This document shows, piece by piece, positions 7,928 to 16,863 of a stretch of DNA of 64,000 bases; position 1 is the first letter of the stretch, and the number at the start of each line of letters is the position of its first letter. The position numbers were made by a program, and so were the translations under genes. The DNA is from Roseburia sp. GTDB taxonomy: Bacteria; Bacillota; Clostridia; Lachnospirales; Lachnospiraceae. The notes under the pieces were generated by a model that was given only the letters and a program-made list of their open reading frames with translations, searched no databases and was not told the origin of the DNA. Location: the NCBI GenBank assembly GCA_019421345.1, contig JAHZFL010000006.1, forward strand, positions 62,001 through 126,000, given 5' to 3'.

Positions 7928-8812
7928 ATGATGCGTATTCAGATTGATGATTTGACAGTAACGTTTAGAAATGGTGTGACAGCGATCAATCATGCAGATT
8001 TAGAGATTTCTAATGGTATGTTTGGATTGCTGGGGGAAAACGGAGCAGGAAAAACTACATTGATGAGGGTGTTGACGACAGTATTAAAACCTACCGGAGG
8101 CAGAGTGACTTTAAATGAGATGTTATACAGGGAAGAAAATTATGAAAAGATTCAAAAAAGGATCGGTTATCTGCCGCAGGAAATAGACCTTTATCCTAAT
8201 TTGACCGTACAGGAATGCTTAGAATATATGGGAGCTCTGGCGGGAGTTCCCAGGCAGGAGTGCAGGGAGCGTATGCAATATTATCTTACCAAGACAAGTC
8301 TTTTGGAACATCGCAAAAAGAAGATGAAACAACTGTCAGGCGGTATGAAGCGGCGTGTCGGTTTGGTCCAGGCACTGTTAAATGAACCGGAATTTTTGAT
8401 CGTCGATGAGCCGACGACTGGGCTTGACCCGGAGGAACGTATCCGTATTCGCAACCTGCTGGTAGATTTTTCTGAAAACAGAACCGTATTATTTTCTACT
8501 CATGTGGTCGAAGATTTAGCTGCGACATGTAATCGCCTTGCGGTTATGAAAAAAGGGCAGTTTTTGTATCAGGGAAGGATGACAGACCTGCTGCAGAAAG
8601 CAGAAAACCGTGTCTGGGTTTGTACCGTGGAGGATGAAGCGAGGGCAAGGGAGCTTGAGAGACAATATCATGTTTCTTCTAAACAATTTACGGAAGGAGG
8701 TTTACAGCTTAAAATTCTCAGTGAAAAACAGCCAACGGAGGGAAGCTATTGCGTAAAACCGACACTGGAGGATGCCTATATTTATGTGACAAATCAAATG
8801 TTCCACCGATGA
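7928..8812 (+). CDS. ABC transporter ATP-binding subunit
   Basis: A 294-residue ATPase that drives the two-permease exporter upstream. Walker A is GENGAGKTT, the Q-loop is YLPQ, the ABC signature is LSGGMKRR, Walker B is FLIVDEPTTGLDP and the switch His is in FSTHVVED. The last 80 residues form the C-terminal extension usual in drug, lantibiotic or bacitracin-type exporters. The gene begins one base after the preceding stop. Order permease-permease-ATPase behind a two-component pair is a frequent Firmicutes detoxification module. Confidence 0.93.
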   Translation: MMRIQIDDLTVTFRNGVTAINHADLEISNGMFGLLGENGAGKTTLMRVLTTVLKPTGGRVTLNEMLYREENYEKIQKRIGYLPQEIDLYPNLTVQECLEYMGALAGVPRQECRERMQYYLTKTSLLEHRKKKMKQLSGGMKRRVGLVQALLNEPEFLIVDEPTTGLDPEERIRIRNLLVDFSENRTVLFSTHVVEDLAATCNRLAVMKKGQFLYQGRMTDLLQKAENRVWVCTVEDEARARELERQYHVSSKQFTEGGLQLKILSEKQPTEGSYCVKPTLEDAYIYVTNQMFHR

Positions 8813-8862
8813 ATTCTTATGTTTTGCAGCCGCCTCTTTATTGCGCAACGACATTGGGTAAG

Positions 8863-8891
8863 TTGTCAGAACCAAAATAGTATGTTAAAAT
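8863..8891 (+). promoter_or_regulatory. sigmaA promoter of the beta-glucoside PTS operon
   Basis: TTGTCA (8863-8868), 17-base spacer, TAAAAT (8886-8891). The leader to the start codon is about 130 bases; no BglG/LicT-type antiterminator site was recognised in it. Confidence 0.6.
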
Positions 8892-9031
8892 TGCGGATGA
8901 ATCGATCAGATGATGAAGGAGCATTATCTCATTTTAAAAAGAATGGGCAGGGGATAGTAAAAATTGGTTTATTCCGTGACGGAAGAAATGCAGATAATAA
9001 AGACGATAAAGGGGTGGAATGGAGGTTATGT

Positions 9032-10942
9032 ATGGATATTCATAAAACTGCGAAAAGTATATTAGAACATGTCGGCGGAAGCGAAAATATCAAAGACGTC
9101 AGTCATTGCTTTACAAGACTGCGCTTTGTGTTAAAGGATGATTCAAAAGCAGACAAGCAGACCGTCGAGCGCCTGGAAGGTGTGATCCAGGTCGTGATTT
9201 CCGGCGGTCAGTTTCAGGTGGTACTTGGCTCAAAGGTAAATCAGGTGTATGAGGCGCTGCTGCCGTTGCTGCCGGAAAACGGTGCGTCAGGAGGAAAAGG
9301 AAAGGGGAATATAGCAAATTCTGTTTTGCAGACAATTTCTAAAATGTTTACGCCGCTGATTCCTGCCATTGCGGCTTCGGGATTGATCAAAGGCATTTTG
9401 ACGGCGGCAAAGCTTTTGGCAGCGAAAAACGGTGTTGATATTTCTGTGAATGATACCTATGTGCTGCTTCTTGCCACAAGCCAGATCATTTTTTATTTCA
9501 TGCCGGTGTTCCTTGGCTATACGGCGGCAAAGGCGCTTAAGTGCAATGAGGTTGTAGCAATGACGATCGGAGGATTTTTATGCTACCCGCAGATAGACGC
9601 CATCATTCAGGATGCCGCCACGGCAACCACGATCTTTGGGATTCCAGTAACGAAGGGTGCATGGACGATCGGTGAATCCACGAAGGTATTCAGCTATACC
9701 GAATCGGTCATTCCGATTTTGCTGGCAGTGTTTGTTTTGATGTATTTGGAGAAATTCTTAAATAAGGTAATTCCACAGGTCATTCAGATCATTATGGTAC
9801 CCGGATTGTCAATCCTCATCATGATACCACTCACACTTACACTGCTGGGGCCGATCGGCATCTGGGTAGGAAATGGCATTCAGGCATTATATTATGTATT
9901 GATGAGCTTTAATACGGCTGTCGGCGGTGCGGTGATCGGCGGACTATGGGGCGTTTTTGTTATTTTCGGCGCACATCGGGCGCTGCTGCCGGTAGGACTG
10001 AATGATGTTGCGGTGAGCGGAAAGCAAAATCTGCTGGCGTTTGCAGGCGCGGCAAATTTTTCACAGGGCGGTGCGGCACTTGGAGTTATGTTAAAGTCAA
10101 GAAATAAGGAGCTAAAGAGTGTGGCGGCGTCGGCAACGATTTCCGCGGCGCTGGTGGGGATCACAGAGCCTGCGATCTATGGCTGCAATCTGCGCCTGAA
10201 AAAGCCGATGATCTGTGCGGTTATCTGCGGCGCGCTCGGCGGCGGAATTATGGGCATTGGAGGCGTTTACGGCGATGCGTTTGCCAATAACGGCGTGCTG
10301 ACTGTTTTCTCCTATGCCTCATTTGGGATGAAGCCGTTTATTTTTTATTTGATCGGCTGCGGTGTCGCATTCTTTGGCACAGCGGTCTTGACTTATTTGA
10401 TCGGCTTTGAGGATATGGAAGATCAAAGACAGGAGACCTTTCATCAAGAGACGGAGAATATTACCGGCAAACGGACAGAAACCGCATGGGAGATCACGTC
10501 CCCGGTAGAGGGAGAGGCGATTGCGTTAAGCGGGATTGGCGACGAGGCATTTGCATCAGAAGCTTTGGGAAAAGGAATTGCGATCCTTCCCCAAAAGGGA
10601 GAGGTCCTTGCGCCGGCAGACGGTACGGTTACTGTTATTTATCCAACTCTCCATGCGATCGGACTAAAGCTTTCTAATGGTGTCGAGCTTTTGATCCATG
10701 TGGGGATCGACACGGTGAAGCTGGAAGGAAAATATTTTAAAAAGTATGTAGAGGAAGGTGCGCAGGTTAAGAAAGGCGAAAAAATTACGGCATTTGATTT
10801 AGAGAAAATAAAAACGGCAGGCTATGATCCGACGGTTGCGGTTGTGGTCGGAAATACGAAGGACTACCAGGCAGTCACCGGGCTTACGGCGTGCCATGCA
10901 GATTTTGATACGCCTGTGATCAAGGTGGTGGCAGGAGAATAA
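9032..10942 (+). CDS. PTS beta-glucoside permease, fused EIIBCA
   Basis: A 636-residue sugar phosphotransferase permease that imports and 6-phosphorylates a beta-glucoside. EIIB is N-terminal with the phospho-cysteine C26 in VSHCFTRLRF. EIIC spans about residues 100-460 with some ten membrane segments and the GITEPAIYG substrate motif. A linker leads to EIIA with its active-site His in LLIHVGIDTVKLEG near 560. ATG 9032 follows GGAGG by 6 bases; the longer upstream frame starting at 8819 lacks a ribosome site and would include the promoter. The next gene, a GH1 enzyme, would hydrolyse the phosphorylated product. Confidence 0.93.
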   Translation: MDIHKTAKSILEHVGGSENIKDVSHCFTRLRFVLKDDSKADKQTVERLEGVIQVVISGGQFQVVLGSKVNQVYEALLPLLPENGASGGKGKGNIANSVLQTISKMFTPLIPAIAASGLIKGILTAAKLLAAKNGVDISVNDTYVLLLATSQIIFYFMPVFLGYTAAKALKCNEVVAMTIGGFLCYPQIDAIIQDAATATTIFGIPVTKGAWTIGESTKVFSYTESVIPILLAVFVLMYLEKFLNKVIPQVIQIIMVPGLSILIMIPLTLTLLGPIGIWVGNGIQALYYVLMSFNTAVGGAVIGGLWGVFVIFGAHRALLPVGLNDVAVSGKQNLLAFAGAANFSQGGAALGVMLKSRNKELKSVAASATISAALVGITEPAIYGCNLRLKKPMICAVICGALGGGIMGIGGVYGDAFANNGVLTVFSYASFGMKPFIFYLIGCGVAFFGTAVLTYLIGFEDMEDQRQETFHQETENITGKRTETAWEITSPVEGEAIALSGIGDEAFASEALGKGIAILPQKGEVLAPADGTVTVIYPTLHAIGLKLSNGVELLIHVGIDTVKLEGKYFKKYVEEGAQVKKGEKITAFDLEKIKTAGYDPTVAVVVGNTKDYQAVTGLTACHADFDTPVIKVVAGE

Positions 10943-11019
10943 CAAAGGCATGGCAGAGCAGAGATTTCATTTTGAAGCTTGCTGCGATAAGGACAAAAAC
11001 TAATGGGAGGAAAGAACTT

Positions 11020-12435
11020 ATGTCGCAGAGATTTCCAAAAAATTTTTTGTGGGGAGCGTCCTCCTCGGCATTTCAAATCGAAGGAGGCTGGGACGAGGAC
11101 AAAAAAGGAATGACGGTCGCCGATCATAATTCCTTTCGGCGCTCCGCAAAGCAGGCAGACAGTAAGGTTGCGAGCGATTTCTATCATCATTGGAGAGAGG
11201 ACATTGCGCTGATGAAGGAGCTGGGAATGCAGATGTATCGCTTTTCTTTGTCATGGGCGAGGATCATACCGGATGGGGATGGAGAGATCAACCGGGCGGG
11301 CATTGATTTTTACAGAAATGTCATTGACTGCCTTTTGGAGCATGGAATAGAACCCTTCGTGACGCTGTATCATTTTGACCTTCCCTATGCGCTGGTCGAA
11401 AAATACAATGGTTGGGAGGACAGGCGGTGTGTATACGCATTTGAGCGCTATGCGAAACTGTGCTTTGCAGAGTTTGGCGAAAAGGTGAAATATTGGCAGG
11501 TCATCAACGAGCAGAATCTTATGATTCGTGTAGACGAGCGTATGAATATTGAGGAGACAGATGCGTGGAAGGCAGATCGGATGCGCGCGCAGATGGATTA
11601 TCATATGTTTCTTGCAAACGCACTGGTTACAAGCGCGTGCCATGAAATGGTCAAGGATGGAAAAATCGGACCGGCGATTTCCTCCACTTGCACCTATCCG
11701 TTGACAAACAAGCCGCAGGATGTCTGGGCGGCAAGGATGAATGACTGTATGAAGACGAATTACTGTCTGGATATGTACTATGACGGAAAATATCCGGGCT
11801 ATTATATGCGCTATCTAAGGGAGCGCAATATCGTGCCAAAGATGCTTGCGGGAGACGAGGAGATTCTAAGGGCGGGTAAAATGGATTACATTGCCGTGAA
11901 TTATTACCGGACGCTCTGTGCAAGCTATCTGCCGTCCGACGAGGAGCATCCGGTCGGAATGCGTGTATTCCGCGGCAACGAGGTAGATTTTGATCAGTAC
12001 GGTTATTGCCGGGATGAAAAAAATCAGCATCTTGGGGCAAGCGAGTACGGGGCACAGATTGATCCGATGGGCTTAAGGATCGTCTTGAATGATTATTACA
12101 GCAGATACCGTCTGCCGCTGCTCATCACGGAAAACGGACTTGGCGCTGCGGATGAATTGACAGAGGCAGGAGAGGTTCACGATTCCTATCGGATCGACTA
12201 TATCAAAAAGCATTTGGAAGTCTGTGCATTGGCGATCGAGGATGGCGTCGATCTGATGGGATATTCTGCATGGTCTTTTATGGACTTGCTGAGTTCGCAT
12301 CAGGGCTTTCGGAAACGTTATGGTTTTGTCTATGTGAATCGTGATGATCATGACCTGAAGGATATGAGAAGAATAAAAAAGGACAGCTTTTACTGGTATC
12401 AAAATGTGATACGAACGAATGGAGATGAGCTGTAA
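11020..12435 (+). CDS. GH1 6-phospho-beta-glucosidase
   Basis: A 471-residue retaining family 1 glycosidase. The acid/base E164 lies in WQVINEQN (Q replaces the usual P of NEP) and the nucleophile E371 in LLITENGLG. The C-terminal KKDSFYWYQNVIRTNG resembles the end of 6-phospho-beta-glucosidases, and pairing with the PTS EIIBCA gene 77 bases upstream supports a phosphorylated substrate such as cellobiose-6'-P or an aryl-glucoside-6-P. ATG 11020 has GGGAGG 10 bases before it; the upstream in-frame ATG at 10972 has none. A strong terminator follows. Confidence 0.92.
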   Translation: MSQRFPKNFLWGASSSAFQIEGGWDEDKKGMTVADHNSFRRSAKQADSKVASDFYHHWREDIALMKELGMQMYRFSLSWARIIPDGDGEINRAGIDFYRNVIDCLLEHGIEPFVTLYHFDLPYALVEKYNGWEDRRCVYAFERYAKLCFAEFGEKVKYWQVINEQNLMIRVDERMNIEETDAWKADRMRAQMDYHMFLANALVTSACHEMVKDGKIGPAISSTCTYPLTNKPQDVWAARMNDCMKTNYCLDMYYDGKYPGYYMRYLRERNIVPKMLAGDEEILRAGKMDYIAVNYYRTLCASYLPSDEEHPVGMRVFRGNEVDFDQYGYCRDEKNQHLGASEYGAQIDPMGLRIVLNDYYSRYRLPLLITENGLGAADELTEAGEVHDSYRIDYIKKHLEVCALAIEDGVDLMGYSAWSFMDLLSSHQGFRKRYGFVYVNRDDHDLKDMRRIKKDSFYWYQNVIRTNGDEL

Positions 12436-12454
12436 AAGAGAAGTCAGACGAAGC

Positions 12455-12497
12455 AAAAGAACGCCTGCTTGCGCAATGCGCAAGCGGCGTTCTTTTT
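12455..12497 (+). terminator. Strong terminator after the GH1 gene
   Basis: A long near-perfect stem: an outer arm AAAAGAACGCC pairs with GGCGTTCTTTT, an inner arm GCTTGCGC pairs with GCGCAAGC around an AAT loop, with one bulged T. The 3' side ends in a T-run. Confidence 0.9.
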
Positions 12498-12501
12498 AAA
12501 C

Positions 12502-12549
12502 TTTACAATTAATCAAAATTCAAGTAAAAATAGACTTTAATTCAAGTAA
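12502..12549 (+). promoter_or_regulatory. Candidate promoter with direct repeats before the glycan locus
   Basis: TTTACA (12502-12507), 17-base spacer and TAAAAA (12525-12530) form a plausible promoter. AATTCAAGTAA occurs at 12517-12527 and again at 12539-12549, 22 bases apart (two helical turns) and overlapping the -10. The core TCAAGTAA occurs twice more nearby, inverted at 12690-12697 and direct at 12726-12733. These may be operator sites for a regulator of the locus. Confidence 0.45.
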
Positions 12550-12635
12550 TAGTAATGTTAATATATCCATAGAAAAAGAAAAAATGGAACAAAAACTTGT
12601 GATTATGCACAGGAAAAGCGCGGGAGGTGAAAAAA

Positions 12636-13586
12636 GTGAGTGGGAGAGAGGAAGAAATAAGGAAAGCACCAACGCCTGTGGATGAGCTTTTACTTGAATT
12701 TAAAAATACGGAACAAGGAACAAAATCAAGTAAAATCAAGTTCTTCAATTTAGAGAGCGGAAAAGATGTGTATAATATCACAGCGCCGTTTCGCGATGGA
12801 GAACACATGTATCTGGCGGGCAGGGTGGAGAGCCGTGACAGCGAGGAGTCGGAGGTTGTCTTTTTCAGACAGTCGGGAGATGGCTGGACGGCAGATGAGC
12901 GGCTGCCTCGGTTAAAGCTGCAGGACCCGTGTGTTGTGAGGATTGCGGGAGAGCTTGTCGTTGGCGGAGTTGAGATTTTTCCGGATGAGGAAAACCCGGA
13001 TGCTTGGAATTACCGTACGGTGTTCTATCGCGGCGACAATCTGTCCGAGTTGAAACGCTTTGCAAAGGGACCCGATCGGATGAAGGACATCAGGCTTTGC
13101 GGGCTGGAGGACGGAACGATCCTGGTGATGACAAGACCGCAGGGAGAAATCGGCGGCAGAGGAAAGATCGGGTATACGATCATTCGCACGCTGGAGGAGC
13201 TTAACGCAGAATGTATGCAAAAGGCAGTTGTTCTGGAAGGACAGTTTTTGCCGGAGGAATGGGGTGGGTGCAACGAACTGCATCTGCTTAGGAACGGGAA
13301 GGTTGGAATTTTGGGACATATTGCAAAATATGATGAAGCGAAAAACAGGCATTATTATGCGACAGCCTTTTGCTTCGATTACCGAACAGGGGAATATACC
13401 CCGATGAAAATCATTGCGGTCAGAGACAATTTTTTGGACGGACCAAGCAAGCGGGAAGATCTGCGGGATGTGATATTCAGCGGCGGTCTCGTGCGGGAAC
13501 AGGGACAGGCAAAGCTATACTGCGGAGTGAGTGATGCGGAAGCGCAAAGCCTTGTGATCCGTGATCCGTTTTTAAATTTTGAGTAA
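12636..13586 (+). CDS. DUF1861 family five-bladed beta-propeller protein
   Basis: A 316-residue protein matching DUF1861, a family with the five-bladed beta-propeller fold of GH43/GH32/GH130-like enzymes. Repeated strand motifs such as YNITAPFRDGEHMYLAGRV, LQDPCVV and FSGGLV, and acidic clusters (for example EEWGGCNELH), fit that fold. No signal peptide, so it acts in the cytoplasm. DUF1861 genes often sit beside GH130 mannoside phosphorylases, as here 3.3 kb downstream, and may also process a mannoside; activity is not established from the sequence. GTG 12636 was chosen because GGGAGG at 12622-12627 overlaps the alternative GTG at 12627. Confidence 0.75.
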   Translation: MSGREEEIRKAPTPVDELLLEFKNTEQGTKSSKIKFFNLESGKDVYNITAPFRDGEHMYLAGRVESRDSEESEVVFFRQSGDGWTADERLPRLKLQDPCVVRIAGELVVGGVEIFPDEENPDAWNYRTVFYRGDNLSELKRFAKGPDRMKDIRLCGLEDGTILVMTRPQGEIGGRGKIGYTIIRTLEELNAECMQKAVVLEGQFLPEEWGGCNELHLLRNGKVGILGHIAKYDEAKNRHYYATAFCFDYRTGEYTPMKIIAVRDNFLDGPSKREDLRDVIFSGGLVREQGQAKLYCGVSDAEAQSLVIRDPFLNFE

Positions 13587-13620
13587 CCAATAAATGAAAA
13601 TACAAGTGAGGAGGATCAAC

Positions 13621-15024
13621 ATGAAAATCAAAAAAACTATGGCACTTTTTATGGCAGCAGTGCTGGGAACGGCTGCACTGACAGGCTGCGGCAGCAGCGC
13701 AGGGGAAGCAGAGGCGCCGGCAACGGAGACAGATGCCGCAGGCGGGACGCTGGAGGTTGAATTTTGGACAGCTCCGCAGCAGGTGCAGTATGCATTCTGG
13801 GAGAGCAAGGCACAGGCGTTTAACGAGACGAACACACAGGTCAACGGTCAGACCGTGCAGGTGAAGGTACAGATGATGCCGGAGTCTCCGTCTTCCGAGG
13901 CCGGCATCCAAAACGCGATTGCGACAGGAACAGCACCGGCGGTTTCTGAAAATATCAACAGAGGTTTTGCGGCAACATTGGCGGCGTCAGACGCGGTGTA
14001 TGATTTGTCGCAGGAGGACTGGTTTAATGAGGTTGTTGAGGCGCGTCAGATGGGCGATACGATGGACAGTTGGGCGATCAACGGCGGACAGTATGTATTT
14101 CCCGTTTATGTAAATCCGATGGTATGGCAGTGGAACATGGATGCGCTTGCTGTTTTTGGATATAGCGAGGCGCCGACGACGGTTGCCGACTTACAGGACA
14201 TCATGTCTCAGTGGGAGGATAAGTCCGAGGAGCTTGCGGCAGTCGGTGTGACACATTCCTTCTACCGTCCGTCCTTGACACGTTCTGATCTGTACTATGA
14301 CCGCTGGCATGATTTTATGATGCCGTATGATGCGATTTCACAGGGAAAAACAATCGTTGAGGGCAGCACACTTACCATGGATAAAGAAAGTGCAGTCAAA
14401 GCAATGGAGGTGATCGGCACATTTGGAAACACAATTCAGCAGGGCGAGCTTTCCAGCATCTGGACAGAGGGAACACCGTCGGTGCTTGTGACGATCAATG
14501 CGCCGTGGGAAATCTCCCTGTATCAGGAAAATAATAAGGTTTACGGCGAGGATTATATTTACGGACCGGCATTGGTGGAGAAGGAGGGCGATACGCCGTA
14601 TTGCTTTGCGGATTCTAAGGGCTTAACCTTCTATAAGACAGAGAATATTTCTGAGGACGAGCATCAGGGAGCGGTAGAATTTGTAAAATGGGTTTATAAT
14701 GCCGAAAATTCCGCGCAGACAGACCTTGAGTGGACGCAGGCAACAATGATGCTTCCGGTTAGAGGCGATTTAAATGAGAATGAGACGTTTGCGGGAATTA
14801 TGAGTGAAAACCCGGAGCTTGCCGCATTGGCGCAGTGGGTGCCGTATGCGATGCCGGGACTTGCAAGCGATAAGGATGCAGACATATGGACCGCATTTAC
14901 CGAGGCGGCGATGGCTCCCTACATCAATGAGACGGTAGGTGCAAAGCCGGGCGAAGCGCCGGATGCAACGTCTTATGTGGAAGCAGGTATGGAAGCAATG
15001 AAATCGGCGGGAGGACTTTCTTAA
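13621..15024 (+). CDS. Sugar ABC transporter solute-binding lipoprotein
   Basis: A 467-residue family 1 extracellular solute-binding protein. The first 22 residues are a lipoprotein signal with lipobox LTGC (C23), followed by an Ala/Glu/Thr-rich linker and a binding domain opening with GGTLEVEFWTAP. It would catch an oligosaccharide outside the cell and deliver it to the two permeases that follow. GAGGAGG precedes the ATG by 8 bases. A stem-loop just downstream of the stop may raise its message level above that of the permeases. Confidence 0.92.
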   Translation: MKIKKTMALFMAAVLGTAALTGCGSSAGEAEAPATETDAAGGTLEVEFWTAPQQVQYAFWESKAQAFNETNTQVNGQTVQVKVQMMPESPSSEAGIQNAIATGTAPAVSENINRGFAATLAASDAVYDLSQEDWFNEVVEARQMGDTMDSWAINGGQYVFPVYVNPMVWQWNMDALAVFGYSEAPTTVADLQDIMSQWEDKSEELAAVGVTHSFYRPSLTRSDLYYDRWHDFMMPYDAISQGKTIVEGSTLTMDKESAVKAMEVIGTFGNTIQQGELSSIWTEGTPSVLVTINAPWEISLYQENNKVYGEDYIYGPALVEKEGDTPYCFADSKGLTFYKTENISEDEHQGAVEFVKWVYNAENSAQTDLEWTQATMMLPVRGDLNENETFAGIMSENPELAALAQWVPYAMPGLASDKDADIWTAFTEAAMAPYINETVGAKPGEAPDATSYVEAGMEAMKSAGGLS

Positions 15025-15035
15025 GCCAATCATAG

Positions 15036-15075
15036 GACGGACTGCGCAGAAGCGAAAAGGGCTGTGCAGTCCGTC
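15036..15075 (+). promoter_or_regulatory. Stem-loop between binding-protein and permease genes
   Basis: GACGGACTGC (15036-15045) pairs perfectly with GCAGTCCGTC (15066-15075) around a 20-base loop. No T-run follows, so it is more likely a partial terminator or 3'-end stabiliser for the binding-protein message than a full stop. Confidence 0.65.
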
Positions 15076-15097
15076 GCTGTAAGGAGCGTGGAAATAG

Positions 15098-16000
15098 ATG
15101 AAAAAGAAATTTAAGCTAAGTTCCGGCAAAAGGAAAGGGATCATCGGATGGCTTTTAAATACGCCGTACCTTGTTTACTCCCTTATTTTCTTTCTGATTC
15201 CGTTGCTGTGGGCGGCTTGGCTGTCCGTGATGGACTGGAATCTGATGTCAAAAAACAAGACGTTTGTGGGACTTGATAATTTTAAAGCGTTATTCTCGGA
15301 CGTCAAGGTACAGGCGGCATTTATCAACTCCTTCCGCTATCTCGTTCCGGTTGTGCTTCTCTGCTTTGCGGGAGGGCTTGTCATTGCCCTTTTGGTATCA
15401 AAGCTGCCGGATAAGATCAAAGGGGTTGCGGCGGTTCTGTTCTTTATCCCGTATCTGACCTCAGGAGTTGCCACTTCCGTGGTTGTAAAATATTTTTTTA
15501 ATTACAATTCGGTATTCAATCAGTTTTTAAGAGAGCATTTTAACCTGAATATCAACTGGCTGACAGATGAGCGGTTTGCGTTCTGGGTGATGGTATTTAT
15601 CGTTGTGTGGAAAATGGCGGGGTATTATGCGCTGTTTATTTTATCGGGGATCGAGAGCATTGATACGGAGATCAATGAGGCTTGTGCGCTGGACGGCTCC
15701 TATGGTCTGCATAAGCTGATCCATGTGACGCTGCCGATGATCATGCCTACGCTGACAACGGTCGTTGTCCTGGCGGCAGGACTTGCTTTTGGTATTTATA
15801 CAGAGCCTTATCTGCTGACAGGCGGCGGACCGAATCTCTCCACCACTTCATGGCAGTTAGAAATTTACAATACCTCATTTACAAGATTCCAATCCGGCTA
15901 CGGAGCGGCAATGGCGATTGCAAGCGCCGTGCAGATTTTCGTGACGCTGCGCATCATCAACTTTATTACGGACAGGCTCAACCGCAGGTTTGGATATTAG
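15098..16000 (+). CDS. Sugar ABC transporter permease, MalF-like
   Basis: A 300-residue binding-protein-dependent permease with six membrane segments. The EAA loop that docks the ATPase reads EINEACALDGSYGLHKLIHVT, followed by LPMIMPTL. The N-terminus WLLNTPYLVYSLIFFLIPLLW is the usual first helix of MalF/UgpA-type subunits. It forms a heterodimer with the next permease, 13 bases downstream. TAAGGAG lies 13 bases before the ATG. Confidence 0.93.
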   Translation: MKKKFKLSSGKRKGIIGWLLNTPYLVYSLIFFLIPLLWAAWLSVMDWNLMSKNKTFVGLDNFKALFSDVKVQAAFINSFRYLVPVVLLCFAGGLVIALLVSKLPDKIKGVAAVLFFIPYLTSGVATSVVVKYFFNYNSVFNQFLREHFNLNINWLTDERFAFWVMVFIVVWKMAGYYALFILSGIESIDTEINEACALDGSYGLHKLIHVTLPMIMPTLTTVVVLAAGLAFGIYTEPYLLTGGGPNLSTTSWQLEIYNTSFTRFQSGYGAAMAIASAVQIFVTLRIINFITDRLNRRFGY

Positions 16001-16013
16001 GAGGGGGAGACCT

Positions 16014-16841
16014 ATGAGAAAAAAGAAACTCAAGCTAAAAACAATCGCCGTCGTGATCATAACATTGCTTTTGCTGGCGATTTCCCTGTTTCCGTTTTAC
16101 TACATGATCGTACAATCCTTTACCGCTTGGGACATGGTAGATAAAACATTGGTGCCGACGGGACTAACGCTCCGAAGCTATGAATATCTATTTGGCAGAG
16201 GCGGCGCGACAAATTCTATGATGTGGATCAAGGCGCTGTGGAACTCATTTCTCGTCTCCTTTCCCACCGCGGTAATTTCAGTTGCGGTAGGACTGGCGAT
16301 CGGCTATTCCGTATCGAAAATGAAGTTTCGCGGTGAGCGGCTTATCATGAATTCGCTGCTGTTTCAGATGTTCTTTCCGACCGTGATCTTACTTGTGCCA
16401 AGATACATGATCACGCGCTCCCTGACAAACAGCTATGCGGGAATGATTTTGCCATTATGTATTTCTATCTGGGCAGTGTTTATGTATATCAACTACTTTA
16501 AGACGATACCAAACGATGTGTTTGAAGCAGCAAAGATTGACGGGGCAGGGAATCTGAAGATACTTTCTAAAATTGCGTTTCCGATTACAAAATCAGTCAC
16601 AACGGTCGTATTTTTATCGATTTTTATGCAGCGCTGGAATGAGCTGATGTGGGACATGTTAATCTCCCCGGACCTCTCGATGCAGACATTGAATGTGCTG
16701 ATTTCTACGCAATTTAAACCGATGGGAGCATTTCCGGGCCCGATGTATGCCGCCTCTGTTATTTTGACAATGCCAATTATTTTACTGTTTCTTGCATTCT
16801 CAAAATACTTTAAAGAGGGTATCAGCTTTATGCTCAAATAA
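16014..16841 (+). CDS. Sugar ABC transporter permease, MalG-like
   Basis: A 275-residue permease with six membrane segments and the EAA motif FEAAKIDGAGNLKILSKIAFP. It is the second channel subunit of the oligosaccharide importer. ATG 16014 follows AGGAGGGGG by about 6 bases; an upstream in-frame TTG at 15990 lies inside the preceding gene. No ATPase gene is present nearby, so the importer probably shares a general MsmK/MalK-type ATPase, as is common in Firmicutes. Confidence 0.93.
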   Translation: MRKKKLKLKTIAVVIITLLLLAISLFPFYYMIVQSFTAWDMVDKTLVPTGLTLRSYEYLFGRGGATNSMMWIKALWNSFLVSFPTAVISVAVGLAIGYSVSKMKFRGERLIMNSLLFQMFFPTVILLVPRYMITRSLTNSYAGMILPLCISIWAVFMYINYFKTIPNDVFEAAKIDGAGNLKILSKIAFPITKSVTTVVFLSIFMQRWNELMWDMLISPDLSMQTLNVLISTQFKPMGAFPGPMYAASVILTMPIILLFLAFSKYFKEGISFMLK

Positions 16842-16863
16842 TGAAAAGACGAGGAGAAAACAT

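Noticed and set aside
8819..9031. 71-residue N-terminal extension of the PTS permease
   Set aside because: It would include the promoter, lacks a ribosome site, and EIIB domains begin where the chosen start lies.
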